DNA of 10,711 nucleotides from Bacteroidota bacterium (GCA_025356715.1 JANXRU010000086.1:1-10711); one strand, 5' to 3'; counted from the stretch's first letter, positions 1 to 8,171 are shown. Notes: generated by a model not told the origin, from the sequence alone. Made by a program: numbers and translations.

Positions 1-3000
1 CAACACCACTGGCTGTTAACGTTGTTGTTTGTCCAGCACAAATAGTTGGGCTATTAACAGCGATAGATAAACTTGAACCAACCGTAACGGAGGCGGTTGT
101 TTGAGAAGTACAGGTTCCATTAGCACCAATAACAGTAACAACTGTTGAACTTGTGGGAGCTAACGTATAGGTGCTAGCTGTTGTAGCGCCTGCATCCCAA
201 GTATAAGTTGTAGCACCGCTTACAGTGAAGGTTGCAGTATTACCCGTGCATATAGAAATAGAGTTAGCTATTAATGTTGGCGTAGCTGTTACACTCACTG
301 TTGATAAAGCCGTTGAAGTACTCACGCATCCTAAAGCATTAGTACCTGTAACAGAATAAATAGTGGTTGTATTTGGATTTACCGATTGTGATGCTGTATT
401 AACAGCATTGCTCCATGTATAAGTTGAAGCGCCACTTGCAGTAATAGTAGCTGATTGCCCAGAACAAATATTGGCTGATGTCACTGTTAAAATTGGAACG
501 GCATTTACAGTAACAGTTGTTGTATTAACGCCATTACATCCTGCTGTTGAACCAGAAATTGTATATATAGTAGTTGTTATCGGTGAAACTGAAATACTTG
601 ATGTATTAGCTCCAGAATCCCAAGTATAGGTTGTAACGCCACTGGCTGTTAATGTTGTTGTTTGTCCAGCACAAATAGTTGAGCTATTAACCGTGATTGA
701 TAAACTTGAACCAACCGTAACAGAGGCGGTTGTTTGAGCAGTACAGGTTCCATTAGCGCCAATAACCATAACAACTGTTGAACTTGCAGGCGCTAAAGTA
801 AATGAACTTCCTACGCTATTCCCCGGATTCCATGTATAAGTTGAAGCACCACTTACAGTGAAGGTTGCGGTATTACCAGAACAAACTGTCACGGAATTAG
901 CCACTAAGGTTGGCGTGGACGTTACACTCACTGTTGAGTTCGCTGTATTTGTACACGCGCCTGTAGCTCCTGTTATTGTATAAATGGCAGTAGATGAAGG
1001 GGAAACAACGATACTTGTAGTTGTTAATCCTCCTGGTAACCATGTGTAAGTTGAGGCTCCACTCGCAGTTAAAGTAGTTGATATTCCTGAACAAATAGTG
1101 GCATTAGCAACGGCAACCGTCGGTTGATTAATTACTGTAACAGTTGCTGTATTAACGCCATTACATCCTGCCGAAGAACCTGTGATAGTGTAAATAGTAG
1201 TAGCTGTTGGAGTTACAGCAATACTTGCCGTATTTAAACCAGTGCTCCAAGTATAGGTTGTAACACCACTAGCTGTTAAGGTAGCTGTTTTGCCAGCACA
1301 AATAGTTGGGCTATTAACCGTGATAGATAAACTTGAACCAACAGTAACGGAGGCGGTTGTTTGAGCAGTACAAGTCCCATTTGCACCTATCACGGTTACT
1401 ACCGTTGAACTTGCTGGCGCAATAGTATATGAACTTCCTGTAACACTTCCTGGATTCCATGTATACGTAGTAGCACCACTTGCTGTAAATGTTGCTGTAT
1501 TACTAGCGCATATAGATACAGAATTAGCTACTAATGTTGGCGTGGACGTTACACTCACTGTTGAGTTCGCTGTATTTGTACACGCGCCTGTAGCTCCTGT
1601 TATTGTATAAATGGCAGTAGATGAAGGGGAAACAACAATACTTGTAGTTGTTAATCCTCCTGGTAACCATGTATAAGTTGAGGCTCCACTTGCAGTTAAA
1701 GTAGTTGATATTCCTGAACAAATAGTGGCATTAGCAACTGCAATTGTTGGCTGACTAACAACTATGACTTGAGTTGTTTTTGTACCAGCGCAACCTAAGC
1801 TAGTAGCATTTACCGTATAGGTTGTTGTGATAGTTGGTGTAGTTGTTATTGAAGCTGTTGTTGGGCCAGTATTCCATGTATAGGTTGTAGCACCACTAGC
1901 GGTTAAGGTAGCTGTTTGATTGGAGCAGATAGTTGGGCTATTTACTGTAATAGTAGGACTTGCGTTAACAGTAACGGATGTACTGACTTGAGTAGTACAA
2001 GTTCCTATAGTACCAATAACAGAAACGTTGGTAGAGGTAGAAGGACTTAATGTAAAAGACGAACCTGTAATATTTCCTGGAGTCCAAGTATAAGATGTTG
2101 CTCCACTAACGGTAAAGGTTGCTATTTGTCCAGAACAAATTGTTGTTGGACTCGTTGCTAATGTTGGTGTACTTGTTATACTAACAGTAGCCACTGTTGT
2201 ATTTGTACAGGCGCCATTTGACCCTGTAATCGTATACGTTGTATTGACAGTTGGTGTTACTACAATACTTGTGGTTGTTTGCGCGCCAGGCATCCATGTA
2301 TAACTTGTTGTTCCTGTAGCAGTTAATGTTGTTGATGTTCCAGAACAAATAGTTTTACTAGCAACAGATAAAGTAGGGGATGAGGTTACGGTAACAGTTG
2401 TTGATTGAGATCCTGAGCAAGTGCCACTTGTCGCATTTACGGTGTAAACAGTTGTTACACTTGGCGTCACTGTTATAGATGCTGTTGTTGGCCCAGAACT
2501 CCATGTGTAAGTGGTAGCACCGCTTGCCGTTAAAGTGGCTGTTTGATTCGCACATATCGTTGGGCTATTAACTGTAATACTTAAACCAGCACCAACGGTA
2601 ATTGTAATCGGCACGCGGTATAAACCTGGGCAAGAACCTGCATAAACGGTGTATGTACCAGCCGCTGTGTAAGTAGGAGTCACATAAATAGTTCCTGAAG
2701 CAATAGATGAACCGCCTGCGGCTGCATTATACCAAGCAATCGTTGCTGATAGATCATTAGTTGTGGCCGTTAAAGTGGCTGCTTGGCCAGTACATAACGT
2801 TTGATTTGGAGATGCTGTAATTGAATAGGAGGGAAATAATACTTGATTGTTTATTCCTAAATCACCAGATGTTGCTCCATTCATAGGGAATTCAGTATCA
2901 AAAGCTGTGGCATTAGTTGTTCCATTCATTCCTCCAGCTACATTTTGGGTAAAGATACTTCCGTTAGCAGCAATATATCCTCCACTTCCTCCGCCTCCAG

Positions 3001-4399
3001 GCCCTTGACCCTCTTGAGTAGACGCTGGAAAATTTATAACCTGATTCCCACCAGAACCACCAATTGCATTAGTTGTAATACCAGAAATGGTTCCATTACA
3101 TTTTAAAATAATAGTCCCGCCTGCGCCTGCGCCACCTGCACCATCTATCCCTTGTGTTGTTACGCCTGTTCCGAAAGCATTTCCTCCATTCGTTCCATTT
3201 GAAACAATAGTCCCTGCCCCTGAAATAGTCCCATAATTTAAAACAAAAATTAACCCCCCGCCATTACCACCAAAACAAGCTCCAGCACCATTAGATTGAC
3301 CAGCTGTCATATGGCCACCGCCACCGCCACCGCCCATAAACAATTTACCAGTTGAGTAATCTAAAGGTCTTCCTCCAAACCCACCAGCGCTTAAACGCTT
3401 AAATGAAGCTCCCCAAGCCGTATTGTTTGGACCTACTGTATTAATATTTGTAGTATTAGTTGACGAAGTTCCATATCCACCTTTTCCCCCACCACTTGAG
3501 GTAACTGTTGCTCTTCCCGGCCATTCTAAATTCCATATAGCTGCAAACCCAGCAGTTGGAATTCCGTAACCATTATATGTCGAAATCACACCGCCGTTAC
3601 CGCCACCGCCACCACCGCAATTATTAGAGTTGCCGCCACCACCGCCGTTTCCAGGAGCACCTTTGCAATATTTTCCTAGTGTGTCGTTCGTTAAATTAGT
3701 AAGACGATCACTGCCAATCCCTTCTCCTTTTTCAGAACCATTATTTGTTGAGGTTATAGAGCAAAATGGATAAAAATTATTTCCGCCAGAACTAGTAGGG
3801 GCACCTCCTCTGAAACCAAGGCCAGTAGCTGAAATAACGCCGCCCGCATTAATAACTGTATTTCCATCAACTTCAACTGCTAATACACCACCAGTTGTTC
3901 CCAGCCAGGCATTAGTTGTTAAGGTACCTGTTGCTGCTATATTTAGGGAACTATATCTTGGAACACGAACAATTTGAGTTTTTCCAGTTACAGAATAGCT
4001 GTAGGTTAATCCGCAATTTATTTCGATTTGTGTTGCTGAAACAATTGATTTTACTTCTGCAAATTCATAGTTACCGCACTTCCCATAGTCATAAATATAT
4101 CCATAAGTACTGTCTGGCGCCCAAACAGGAACAGGTGATAATTTAATTAAAGCACCTTGCATTTGTATAATCATAATCAAATCACCAGGCGTAAGAGTCG
4201 TTGTAAAATTAGCACCTAAGGCACTAGCGGAAACGGTTAAGGTAGTATTGCCTGCCGAAGCATTCGCGGTTAGTGCTGTAAAGGCATTAACAACCGTATT
4301 AGTTGAAATAGTTTTTACTCCATTTTTTCCTTTCTGAGAAAATGCAGAAAAAATAGAAAAAAGAGTGAGAAGAATTGTAAATAAACTTATTTTAAACAT
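1..4399 (-). CDS. Giant secreted adhesin-like protein, glycine-rich with Ig-like repeats (3' end outside window)
   Basis: The frame is open from the ATG at 4399 to the left edge (1466 codons, no stop). Residues 1-21 are a signal peptide (MFKISLFTILL..FSAFS, likely cut before Q22). Residues about 30-200 form a module I recognise from many large Bacteroidota surface proteins, with GDLIMIIQMQGA (72-83), QIVRVP (142-147) and ATGLGFRGG (191-199). Residues about 195-480 are glycine-rich, with several G5-G7 runs. From about residue 525 come 13 Ig-like units of 69-77 residues. Each has a TIC-type cysteine, a TxTASG strand, a YTW anchor and a second cysteine near its end. Such proteins are usually exported, often by the type IX system, and serve in adhesion or gliding. 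The C-terminal sorting domain that would confirm this is outside the window. Exact function is unknown; 'adhesin' is inferred from architecture only. The product lies 58 bp downstream of the GT-C-like gene. Confidence 0.88.
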   Translation of the reverse strand, partial: MFKISLFTILLTLFSIFSAFSQKGKNGVKTISTNTVVNAFTALTANASAGNTTLTVSASALGANFTTTLTPGDLIMIIQMQGALIKLSPVPVWAPDSTYGYIYDYGKCGNYEFAEVKSIVSATQIEINCGLTYSYSVTGKTQIVRVPRYSSLNIAATGTLTTNAWLGTTGGVLAVEVDGNTVINAGGVISATGLGFRGGAPTSSGGNNFYPFCSITSTNNGSEKGEGIGSDRLTNLTNDTLGKYCKGAPGNGGGGGNSNNCGGGGGGNGGVISTYNGYGIPTAGFAAIWNLEWPGRATVTSSGGGKGGYGTSSTNTTNINTVGPNNTAWGASFKRLSAGGFGGRPLDYSTGKLFMGGGGGGGHMTAGQSNGAGACFGGNGGGLIFVLNYGTISGAGTIVSNGTNGGNAFGTGVTTQGIDGAGGAGAGGTIILKCNGTISGITTNAIGGSGGNQVINFPASTQEGQGPGGGGSGGYIAANGSIFTQNVAGGMNGTTNATAFDTEFPMNGATSGDLGINNQVLFPSYSITASPNQTLCTGQAATLTATTNDLSATIAWYNAAAGGSSIASGTIYVTPTYTAAGTYTVYAGSCPGLYRVPITITVGAGLSITVNSPTICANQTATLTASGATTYTWSSGPTTASITVTPSVTTVYTVNATSGTCSGSQSTTVTVTSSPTLSVASKTICSGTSTTLTATGTTSYTWMPGAQTTTSIVVTPTVNTTYTITGSNGACTNTTVATVSITSTPTLATSPTTICSGQIATFTVSGATSYTWTPGNITGSSFTLSPSTSTNVSVIGTIGTCTTQVSTSVTVNASPTITVNSPTICSNQTATLTASGATTYTWNTGPTTASITTTPTITTTYTVNATSLGCAGTKTTQVIVVSQPTIAVANATICSGISTTLTASGASTYTWLPGGLTTTSIVVSPSSTAIYTITGATGACTNTANSTVSVTSTPTLVANSVSICASNTATFTASGATTYTWNPGSVTGSSYTIAPASSTVVTVIGANGTCTAQTTASVTVGSSLSITVNSPTICAGKTATLTASGVTTYTWSTGLNTASIAVTPTATTIYTITGSSAGCNGVNTATVTVINQPTVAVANATICSGISTTLTASGASTYTWLPGGLTTTSIVVSPSSTAIYTITGATGACTNTANSTVSVTSTPTLVANSVTVCSGNTATFTVSGASTYTWNPGNSVGSSFTLAPASSTVVMVIGANGTCTAQTTASVTVGSSLSITVNSSTICAGQTTTLTASGVTTYTWDSGANTSSISVSPITTTIYTISGSTAGCNGVNTTTVTVNAVPILTVTSANICSGQSATITASGASTYTWSNAVNTASQSVNPNTTTIYSVTGTNALGCVSTSTALSTVSVTATPTLIANSISICTGNTATFTVSGATTYTWDAGATTASTYTLAPTSSTVVTVIGANGTCTSQTTASVTVGSSLSIAVNSPTICAGQTTTLTASGV
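909..1111 (-). repeat. Near-identical B-unit copy 1 (partner at 1536-1738)
   Basis: This 203-bp stretch matches 1536-1738 at a constant offset of 627 bp, exactly one super-period. By eye there are only three substitutions (in AACGATA/AACAATA, ATGTGTAA/ATGTATAA and CTCGCA/CTTGCA). All are silent in the adhesin frame. Neighbouring units of the same types are clearly more diverged, so this pair arose or was homogenised recently. Confidence 0.9.
1536..1738 (-). repeat. Near-identical B-unit copy 2 (partner at 909-1111)
   Basis: This is the second copy of the 203-bp direct repeat, three mismatches from 909-1111. It encodes most of a type-B Ig-like unit, including the LPGGLTTTSIVVSP segment. Identity falls off sharply just outside both ends. 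Confidence 0.9.
2960..3815 (-). repeat. Glycine-rich segment of the adhesin
   Basis: On the plus strand this reads as many CCG/CCA/GCC clusters, such as those near 3310-3335 and 3595-3650. In the adhesin frame they encode glycine runs of five to seven residues, separated by hydrophobic turns such as GGLIFVLNYGTISGAG and GAGGTIILKCNGTISG. The alternation of Gly-rich loops and short β-strand-like stretches suggests a β-helix or polyglycine-helix-type adhesive module. That structural reading is an inference. Confidence 0.7.
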
Positions 4400-4424
4400 G
4401 GTACATCAAATTAAGATTGAATAC

Positions 4425-4432
4425 CAAATATA
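4425..4432 (-). promoter_or_regulatory. Putative -7 promoter element of the adhesin gene
   Basis: The minus strand reads TATATTTG, a full match to the Bacteroidota -7 consensus TAnnTTTG. It lies 25 bp upstream of the ATG at 4399, in the 58-bp gap after the GT-C-like gene. I see no convincing TTTG -33 element at the expected distance, so this is a partial match only. Confidence 0.4.
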
Positions 4433-4457
4433 GTAAAATCAAGTGTTAATTGAAAAT

Positions 4458-5708
4458 TTACTTAAATTCTCCAAAAAGTACTTTTTTATATTCGGTAAAA
4501 TCCCAATTTGTTGAGGTATAAAGGCAGGTATCATAACTAAACATGAATTTTATGTTAATTAAAGCACAAATAATAAATATGCTTATTAACCAGGTTGGTA
4601 TTTTCTTTTCAGAAATAAGAATTGGAATAAAAAACACAATAACAAGGTCGTTAATTGCTCGATGGCCAAAACCACATCCTAAAGATAAACTCCACCAAGA
4701 AGCATAAATGATGATGTAGGAAATTAGTAAAAACAAAGAGAGTTTACTAAAGGTATATTTTTTTATAAAAGAATACAGAATGATAATGACTAAAACTGGA
4801 TAATAAATACATAATCCATTATCGGGAGAAAATAAAAGTTCAATAATCCGATTAAAAGAAGGGAAATAAAAAGGTTCATTTTGGTAGGAGTCCGCAATAA
4901 AACTTCCATACGCATAATGATAATAAACTAATTGAGGTAAAATAAAGACTAAAACAATTAGTACCGAAAGGATACTTATTTTTAAATTAAATAATTTCAG
5001 AAATTGTTTCCTAAAGGTTTCATTTTCTATTAAAAGAATGCTTAAAAGAATAGGAAGTAAAAATAAACTATTTAAAGGTCTAATAATTACATATAATGAC
5101 GAGATGGCTACTAACCATAATAGATGATGCCTTGTTTTTTCTTTAAGAAGTGCTAAAAATAAAATGATGGCAATGCAACAAAAGGAATAAATGTGAGACA
5201 TTCCTGTTTCATAAATACCATAATAAAAAATACCCGTACTCAAAGCTATTAATAATGAAACAGATGCGGATATAGAGATAGAATGATAACGTCGCGCAGT
5301 AAAAAATAAAAAGAATAAGCCTAGGGTTAAATAAAAACTGCCAGCAAAATCTATTGCTTTTTGATAGTATGTTGAAAAGCCATCTTTTTGAGGTGCCAAC
5401 GCATGTGCAATAAGCCAAAAAGGACTTTGCATAAGCGACACACCGTAGGGATATTTTGTAATAATATGTTGCGACGATGAATCTAATGTAAAGCCATAAC
5501 CCACATGAGCTTCTGTTTTTTCAGGAAATCGATTGGCGTCGAAATGGTAAATAAACAAGCACGGTAGATAAACATTATACCCCGCTTTATCTGCCCAAAT
5601 TTCGCAATGATACGTTTGAGGTTTTGCATTAGCATGCCTATTTAATGCTATAAAACAAAACACACTATAGGTAAAGATAAAATAGAGTATGATTTTTTTT
5701 AGTGGCAT
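4458..5708 (-). CDS. GT-C-like polytopic membrane protein (putative glycosyltransferase)
   Basis: The product has 416 residues, with an N-terminal membrane anchor (about 5-22) followed by roughly ten hydrophobic helices. The layout resembles GT-C membrane glycosyltransferases, which use lipid-linked sugars on the outer face of the inner membrane. Visible motifs are D40 in the first extracytoplasmic loop (DKAGYNVYLP), KYPYG (85-89), ETGMSHIYSF (167-176), RPLN (210-213), LFSPDNGL (292-299) and WWSLSLGCGFGHRAIND (338-354). The last two recall the 'LFSprrGL' and 'WWsgxxyGpR' motifs of uncharacterised Bacteroidota proteins of this type. D40 is a candidate catalytic acid by analogy. It starts 8 bp after the EamA stop, so it is probably the last gene of the operon. 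The substrate is unknown and the family assignment rests on motifs by eye. Confidence 0.65.
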   Translation of the reverse strand: MPLKKIILYFIFTYSVFCFIALNRHANAKPQTYHCEIWADKAGYNVYLPCLFIYHFDANRFPEKTEAHVGYGFTLDSSSQHIITKYPYGVSLMQSPFWLIAHALAPQKDGFSTYYQKAIDFAGSFYLTLGLFFLFFTARRYHSISISASVSLLIALSTGIFYYGIYETGMSHIYSFCCIAIILFLALLKEKTRHHLLWLVAISSLYVIIRPLNSLFLLPILLSILLIENETFRKQFLKLFNLKISILSVLIVLVFILPQLVYYHYAYGSFIADSYQNEPFYFPSFNRIIELLFSPDNGLCIYYPVLVIIILYSFIKKYTFSKLSLFLLISYIIIYASWWSLSLGCGFGHRAINDLVIVFFIPILISEKKIPTWLISIFIICALINIKFMFSYDTCLYTSTNWDFTEYKKVLFGEFK

Positions 5709-5716
5709 GACATCGT

Positions 5717-6652
5717 TTAAAATTTATTCCTCCAAATTAATAATAAAACTCCTGCTAGTGCAATTAAGCAAGCAAAAATAGATTGTAAGGTTATTTTTTC
5801 TTTATAAACTATCAAACTTATAGGCAATACAAATAGTGGTAATAAGGCAAATATGGTTTGAGCAACTGCTACTTCTAATTGCTGAATAGCATATAAAGAA
5901 AGTGTTACTCCAATAACAGGCCCTAATAAGGTTCCTAAGAATAATAAAGGGAGTACGTTTTTTTCGTTGGAAAAAATAGGTTTGCTGTTTGATTTTAATT
6001 TCCCAGTTAACATCGAAATAATAAATGCGGCTGTCAAGGCAAACAATAAGCGTATCCATACGGCGTGCATCGTTGGCAATTTTTCCGCATAATAATCCAT
6101 GCCGTATTTAGATAAGACTAATCCTATGCCTTGACATAAAGCGCCAACAATACCATACACAATGCCTTTATAATCTCGCTTATAGCCAATCTTCAATGCT
6201 TCGTTGGCATCTTTTTTAGAAAAAGTTAACCAAATAACACCAATCAACGTAATTAGTATTCCTAAAACACCAATACCATTAATGGTTTCATTTAAGGCAA
6301 TGTAACCTATTAATAAGGCGGCACCTGGCGCAAAGGTGGTGTATAAACTTCCAAGTTTTGGCCCTAATAATTTAAAGGATGTAAAACTGCAATAATCTCC
6401 AATAGAAAAACCAATAATACCTGATAAACCTAAATACACAAAATGATAGGGTTGAGGTGTTGTAAATAACTCTACAATATTTAAATCGTTTGAGAAAAAT
6501 AAAATAACCGTAATAATTAACCAAGCAAATAATAATCTGAATTGATTAACTGGTGCTGTTCCTATACGCTTAGAGGCTTCTGTGAAAGGAAAAATTCCAA
6601 AACTCCAACATAACGTTGTTAAAATGGCAATTAATTCACCACTTAAACTCAT
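5717..6652 (-). CDS. EamA-family (drug/metabolite transporter superfamily) permease
   Basis: The product has 311 residues, the usual length for a ten-helix DMT permease made of two EamA halves. The first half spans about residues 4-144 and includes the APGAALLIGYIALNETI stretch (108-124). The second spans about 162-307 and includes the equivalent FALLPLFVLPISLIVYKEKIT (268-288). Each half ends with the typical helix-acidic-helix pattern (NE121-122, KE284-285). A charged linker (about 145-163) separates the halves. Members export or import small metabolites across the inner membrane; the substrate cannot be read from sequence. The ATG at 6652 overlaps the preceding gene's stop as ATGA, which supports the start and translational coupling. 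Confidence 0.9.
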   Translation of the reverse strand: MSLSGELIAILTTLCWSFGIFPFTEASKRIGTAPVNQFRLLFAWLIITVILFFSNDLNIVELFTTPQPYHFVYLGLSGIIGFSIGDYCSFTSFKLLGPKLGSLYTTFAPGAALLIGYIALNETINGIGVLGILITLIGVIWLTFSKKDANEALKIGYKRDYKGIVYGIVGALCQGIGLVLSKYGMDYYAEKLPTMHAVWIRLLFALTAAFIISMLTGKLKSNSKPIFSNEKNVLPLLFLGTLLGPVIGVTLSLYAIQQLEVAVAQTIFALLPLFVLPISLIVYKEKITLQSIFACLIALAGVLLLIWRNKF

Positions 6653-7065
6653 GAGTTAGCGGCCTTTTTTTGCAATCCTACTAAGGCTAATAATATCCAA
6701 CCTGCTATAAAAAATAATCCACCAATAGGGGTAACAGGCCCTAAAATGCTCAGCCACTCTGTATGAAACAAGGTGCGAGTGCATAATAAATATAATGAAC
6801 CAGAAAACAGTGCGATGCCAATAATAAAACAGTTATATGCCCAACTGATAAATTTATGCGTATTATGTTTGGCTAATAAAACCAAGGCTAATAGCATTAT
6901 GGTATGATAGATTTGGTATTTTACGCCTGTATCAAATCCATTGAGTTGGTCGGCGGTCATTAAGCCTAAAGCTACTTTTGCTTTTAATAAATGAGCCCCC
7001 AACGCGCCAAAAGCGACAGCTATGGCTCCTAAAAAACCTATGGTTATTAATTTTTTATCGTTCAT
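6649..7065 (-). CDS. DUF423 (YgdD/TMEM256-like) small membrane protein
   Basis: This 138-residue protein has about four transmembrane helices and matches the DUF423 pattern closely: FGALGAH (19-25), TGVKYQIYH (46-54), GIALFSGSLYLL (83-94), LGPVTPIGG (108-116) and AGW (121-123). The family is widespread in bacteria and eukaryotes, sits in the inner membrane, and has no established biochemical function. The length is normal. The start ATG shares its A with the stop of the upstream DUF4476 gene (TAATG), and its own stop overlaps the EamA start (ATGA). It therefore lies in the middle of a translationally coupled operon. Confidence 0.92.
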   Translation of the reverse strand: MNDKKLITIGFLGAIAVAFGALGAHLLKAKVALGLMTADQLNGFDTGVKYQIYHTIMLLALVLLAKHNTHKFISWAYNCFIIGIALFSGSLYLLCTRTLFHTEWLSILGPVTPIGGLFFIAGWILLALVGLQKKAANS

Positions 7066-8171
7066 TATTTTGAAATTAAGTTTAAGAATTCTTCTTTAGC
7101 TTCACTCGATTGAAATTCACTCACTAATAGTTTGGCGTTTTCCTTATCTGAAAGGATGTTACAAGCGCTCACTAAAAAATCTAATTTTTCTCTATCGTGT
7201 GTAAAGAAAGGTGTGATTTTTTTTATTTGTAAACTCGACAAACAATTGTCTATAATTATTTTTTTAGCCAATTTGTATTTATCGGTTTCGTGAATGGTGT
7301 TTTTTATTTTAGAAATTACTTCTTCAAATTGCTTGTCAGTTATAGGTTCTGAACAATGCTTGTTTTTTTGTTTAACTTTTATTTCTTGCTCTTTCATAAA
7401 ATCAACATACGATTCTTTCATTGCAGGATATTTAAATACTTCTAAAATAAACTTGGCATTTTCTTTATCTGTTATGTGGAAGTACGCTAGTTTGGCAGAT
7501 ATCAATTTATCCATATCCATTGGCAAAATTAGTAATAGTGATGTTAGTTGATTTACCGTTAAACAATTGTTTTCAATAATTTGATTTAAATAAACAAACT
7601 GCGTTTGAGTATCATTGCATTTACTTAATAAATGGAAAGCGTATTTTATATCCTTATCCGTTAATAGGGTATCGCAAGTTGATGTTAGGGGATTATAATG
7701 ATTGAAAAATACAGGCCTATTATTTTTGGCTTTGTATAAATTACCATATAAATTATTATCTATTAAAGGAACTACTTCCTTGGGAGCATCTGGAATTGGT
7801 GGTTTTTCAGGACCTGATACTTCGGAAACAGAAATGAATTTTAAATGTACTTTTTTTTCTTCTACTATTACATACGTAAATTCTTTATTCATATATTTTT
7901 CGTCACTTCTAATTAAAATAGAATCTTTAAACCAAGTTTCTTTCTCTTTTCTCATTAATTTCACTTCCATGTGATGCCAACCAGCATTCAAATCAAACGT
8001 TTTTACGTTAGCATCTGGCGTATTATTAATAAGTGTGCCATCTACGGTTAGCTGAAAAACGTCTCCAATAGGGTTAAACACAACTAACGAATTTGATTGA
8101 GACTTTATCTGACTACAAAACAGTGTGCCGATAGCTATCGATATATATGGCAATCCAATTTTTCGAAACAT
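7065..8171 (-). CDS. Secreted DUF4476 protein with two C-terminal DUF4476-like repeats
   Basis: The 368-residue product begins with a signal sequence (MFRKIGLPYISIAIGTLFCSQIKSQ). C19 follows LF, a poor lipobox, so ordinary signal-peptidase cleavage near residue 25 is as likely as a lipoprotein. Residues about 28-113 form a β-rich domain (FNPIGDVFQLTVDG..) like the N-terminal part of other Bacteroidota DUF4476 proteins. A proline-rich linker follows (120-135). Residues about 164-262 and 273-368 are two copies of the helical DUF4476 unit. Each has a Cys-rich entry (STCDTLL / HCSEPIT), a NNCLTVNQ or DNCLSSLQ motif and a DKENAKxxLEVF-like end. The family is common in Bacteroidota and functionally uncharacterised. 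It is the first gene of the minus-strand operon, with its start beside the divergent promoter region. Confidence 0.82.
   Translation of the reverse strand: MFRKIGLPYISIAIGTLFCSQIKSQSNSLVVFNPIGDVFQLTVDGTLINNTPDANVKTFDLNAGWHHMEVKLMRKEKETWFKDSILIRSDEKYMNKEFTYVIVEEKKVHLKFISVSEVSGPEKPPIPDAPKEVVPLIDNNLYGNLYKAKNNRPVFFNHYNPLTSTCDTLLTDKDIKYAFHLLSKCNDTQTQFVYLNQIIENNCLTVNQLTSLLLILPMDMDKLISAKLAYFHITDKENAKFILEVFKYPAMKESYVDFMKEQEIKVKQKNKHCSEPITDKQFEEVISKIKNTIHETDKYKLAKKIIIDNCLSSLQIKKITPFFTHDREKLDFLVSACNILSDKENAKLLVSEFQSSEAKEEFLNLISK

Larger units (their letters stand above)
1..2830 (-). repeat. Tandem Ig-like repeat array with three-unit (A-B-C) super-period
   Basis: The conserved Trp codon of each unit begins (plus-strand coordinate of its CCA) at 2732, 2501, 2294, 2084, 1874, 1667, 1457, 1247, 1040, 830, 620, 413 and 197. 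After the divergent first unit the spacings are 207, 210, 210, repeated three times, then 207 and 216. The period is therefore 627 nt (209 residues). Unit types are distinguishable. A has SITVNSPTICAGQ and GCNG. B has PTxxVANATICSG and TNTA. C has TFTVSGA, SSFTLAP and VIGANGTCT. A anchors are 2501, 1874, 1247 and 620; B are 2294, 1667, 1040 and 413; C are 2084, 1457, 830 and 197. The next A unit starts at the left edge. Confidence 0.9.

Noticed and set aside
897..1721. Two similar 65-codon minus-strand frames (897-1094 and 1524-1721) that look like a small duplicated gene
   Set aside because: They lie out of frame inside the adhesin repeat array and are similar only because the underlying B-unit DNA is duplicated. 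Their Tyr/Asn/Cys-rich composition is not gene-like.
1..2600. A CRISPR or satellite-type non-coding array, suggested by the regular spacing
   Set aside because: The period is 207-210 bp, always a multiple of three. The frame stays open across the array, and changes between units behave like protein-coding divergence.
7294..7974. Plus-strand frames opposite the DUF4476 gene
   Set aside because: They are antisense shadows. The minus-strand frame carries the signal peptide and family motifs, and the plus frames resemble no protein I know.
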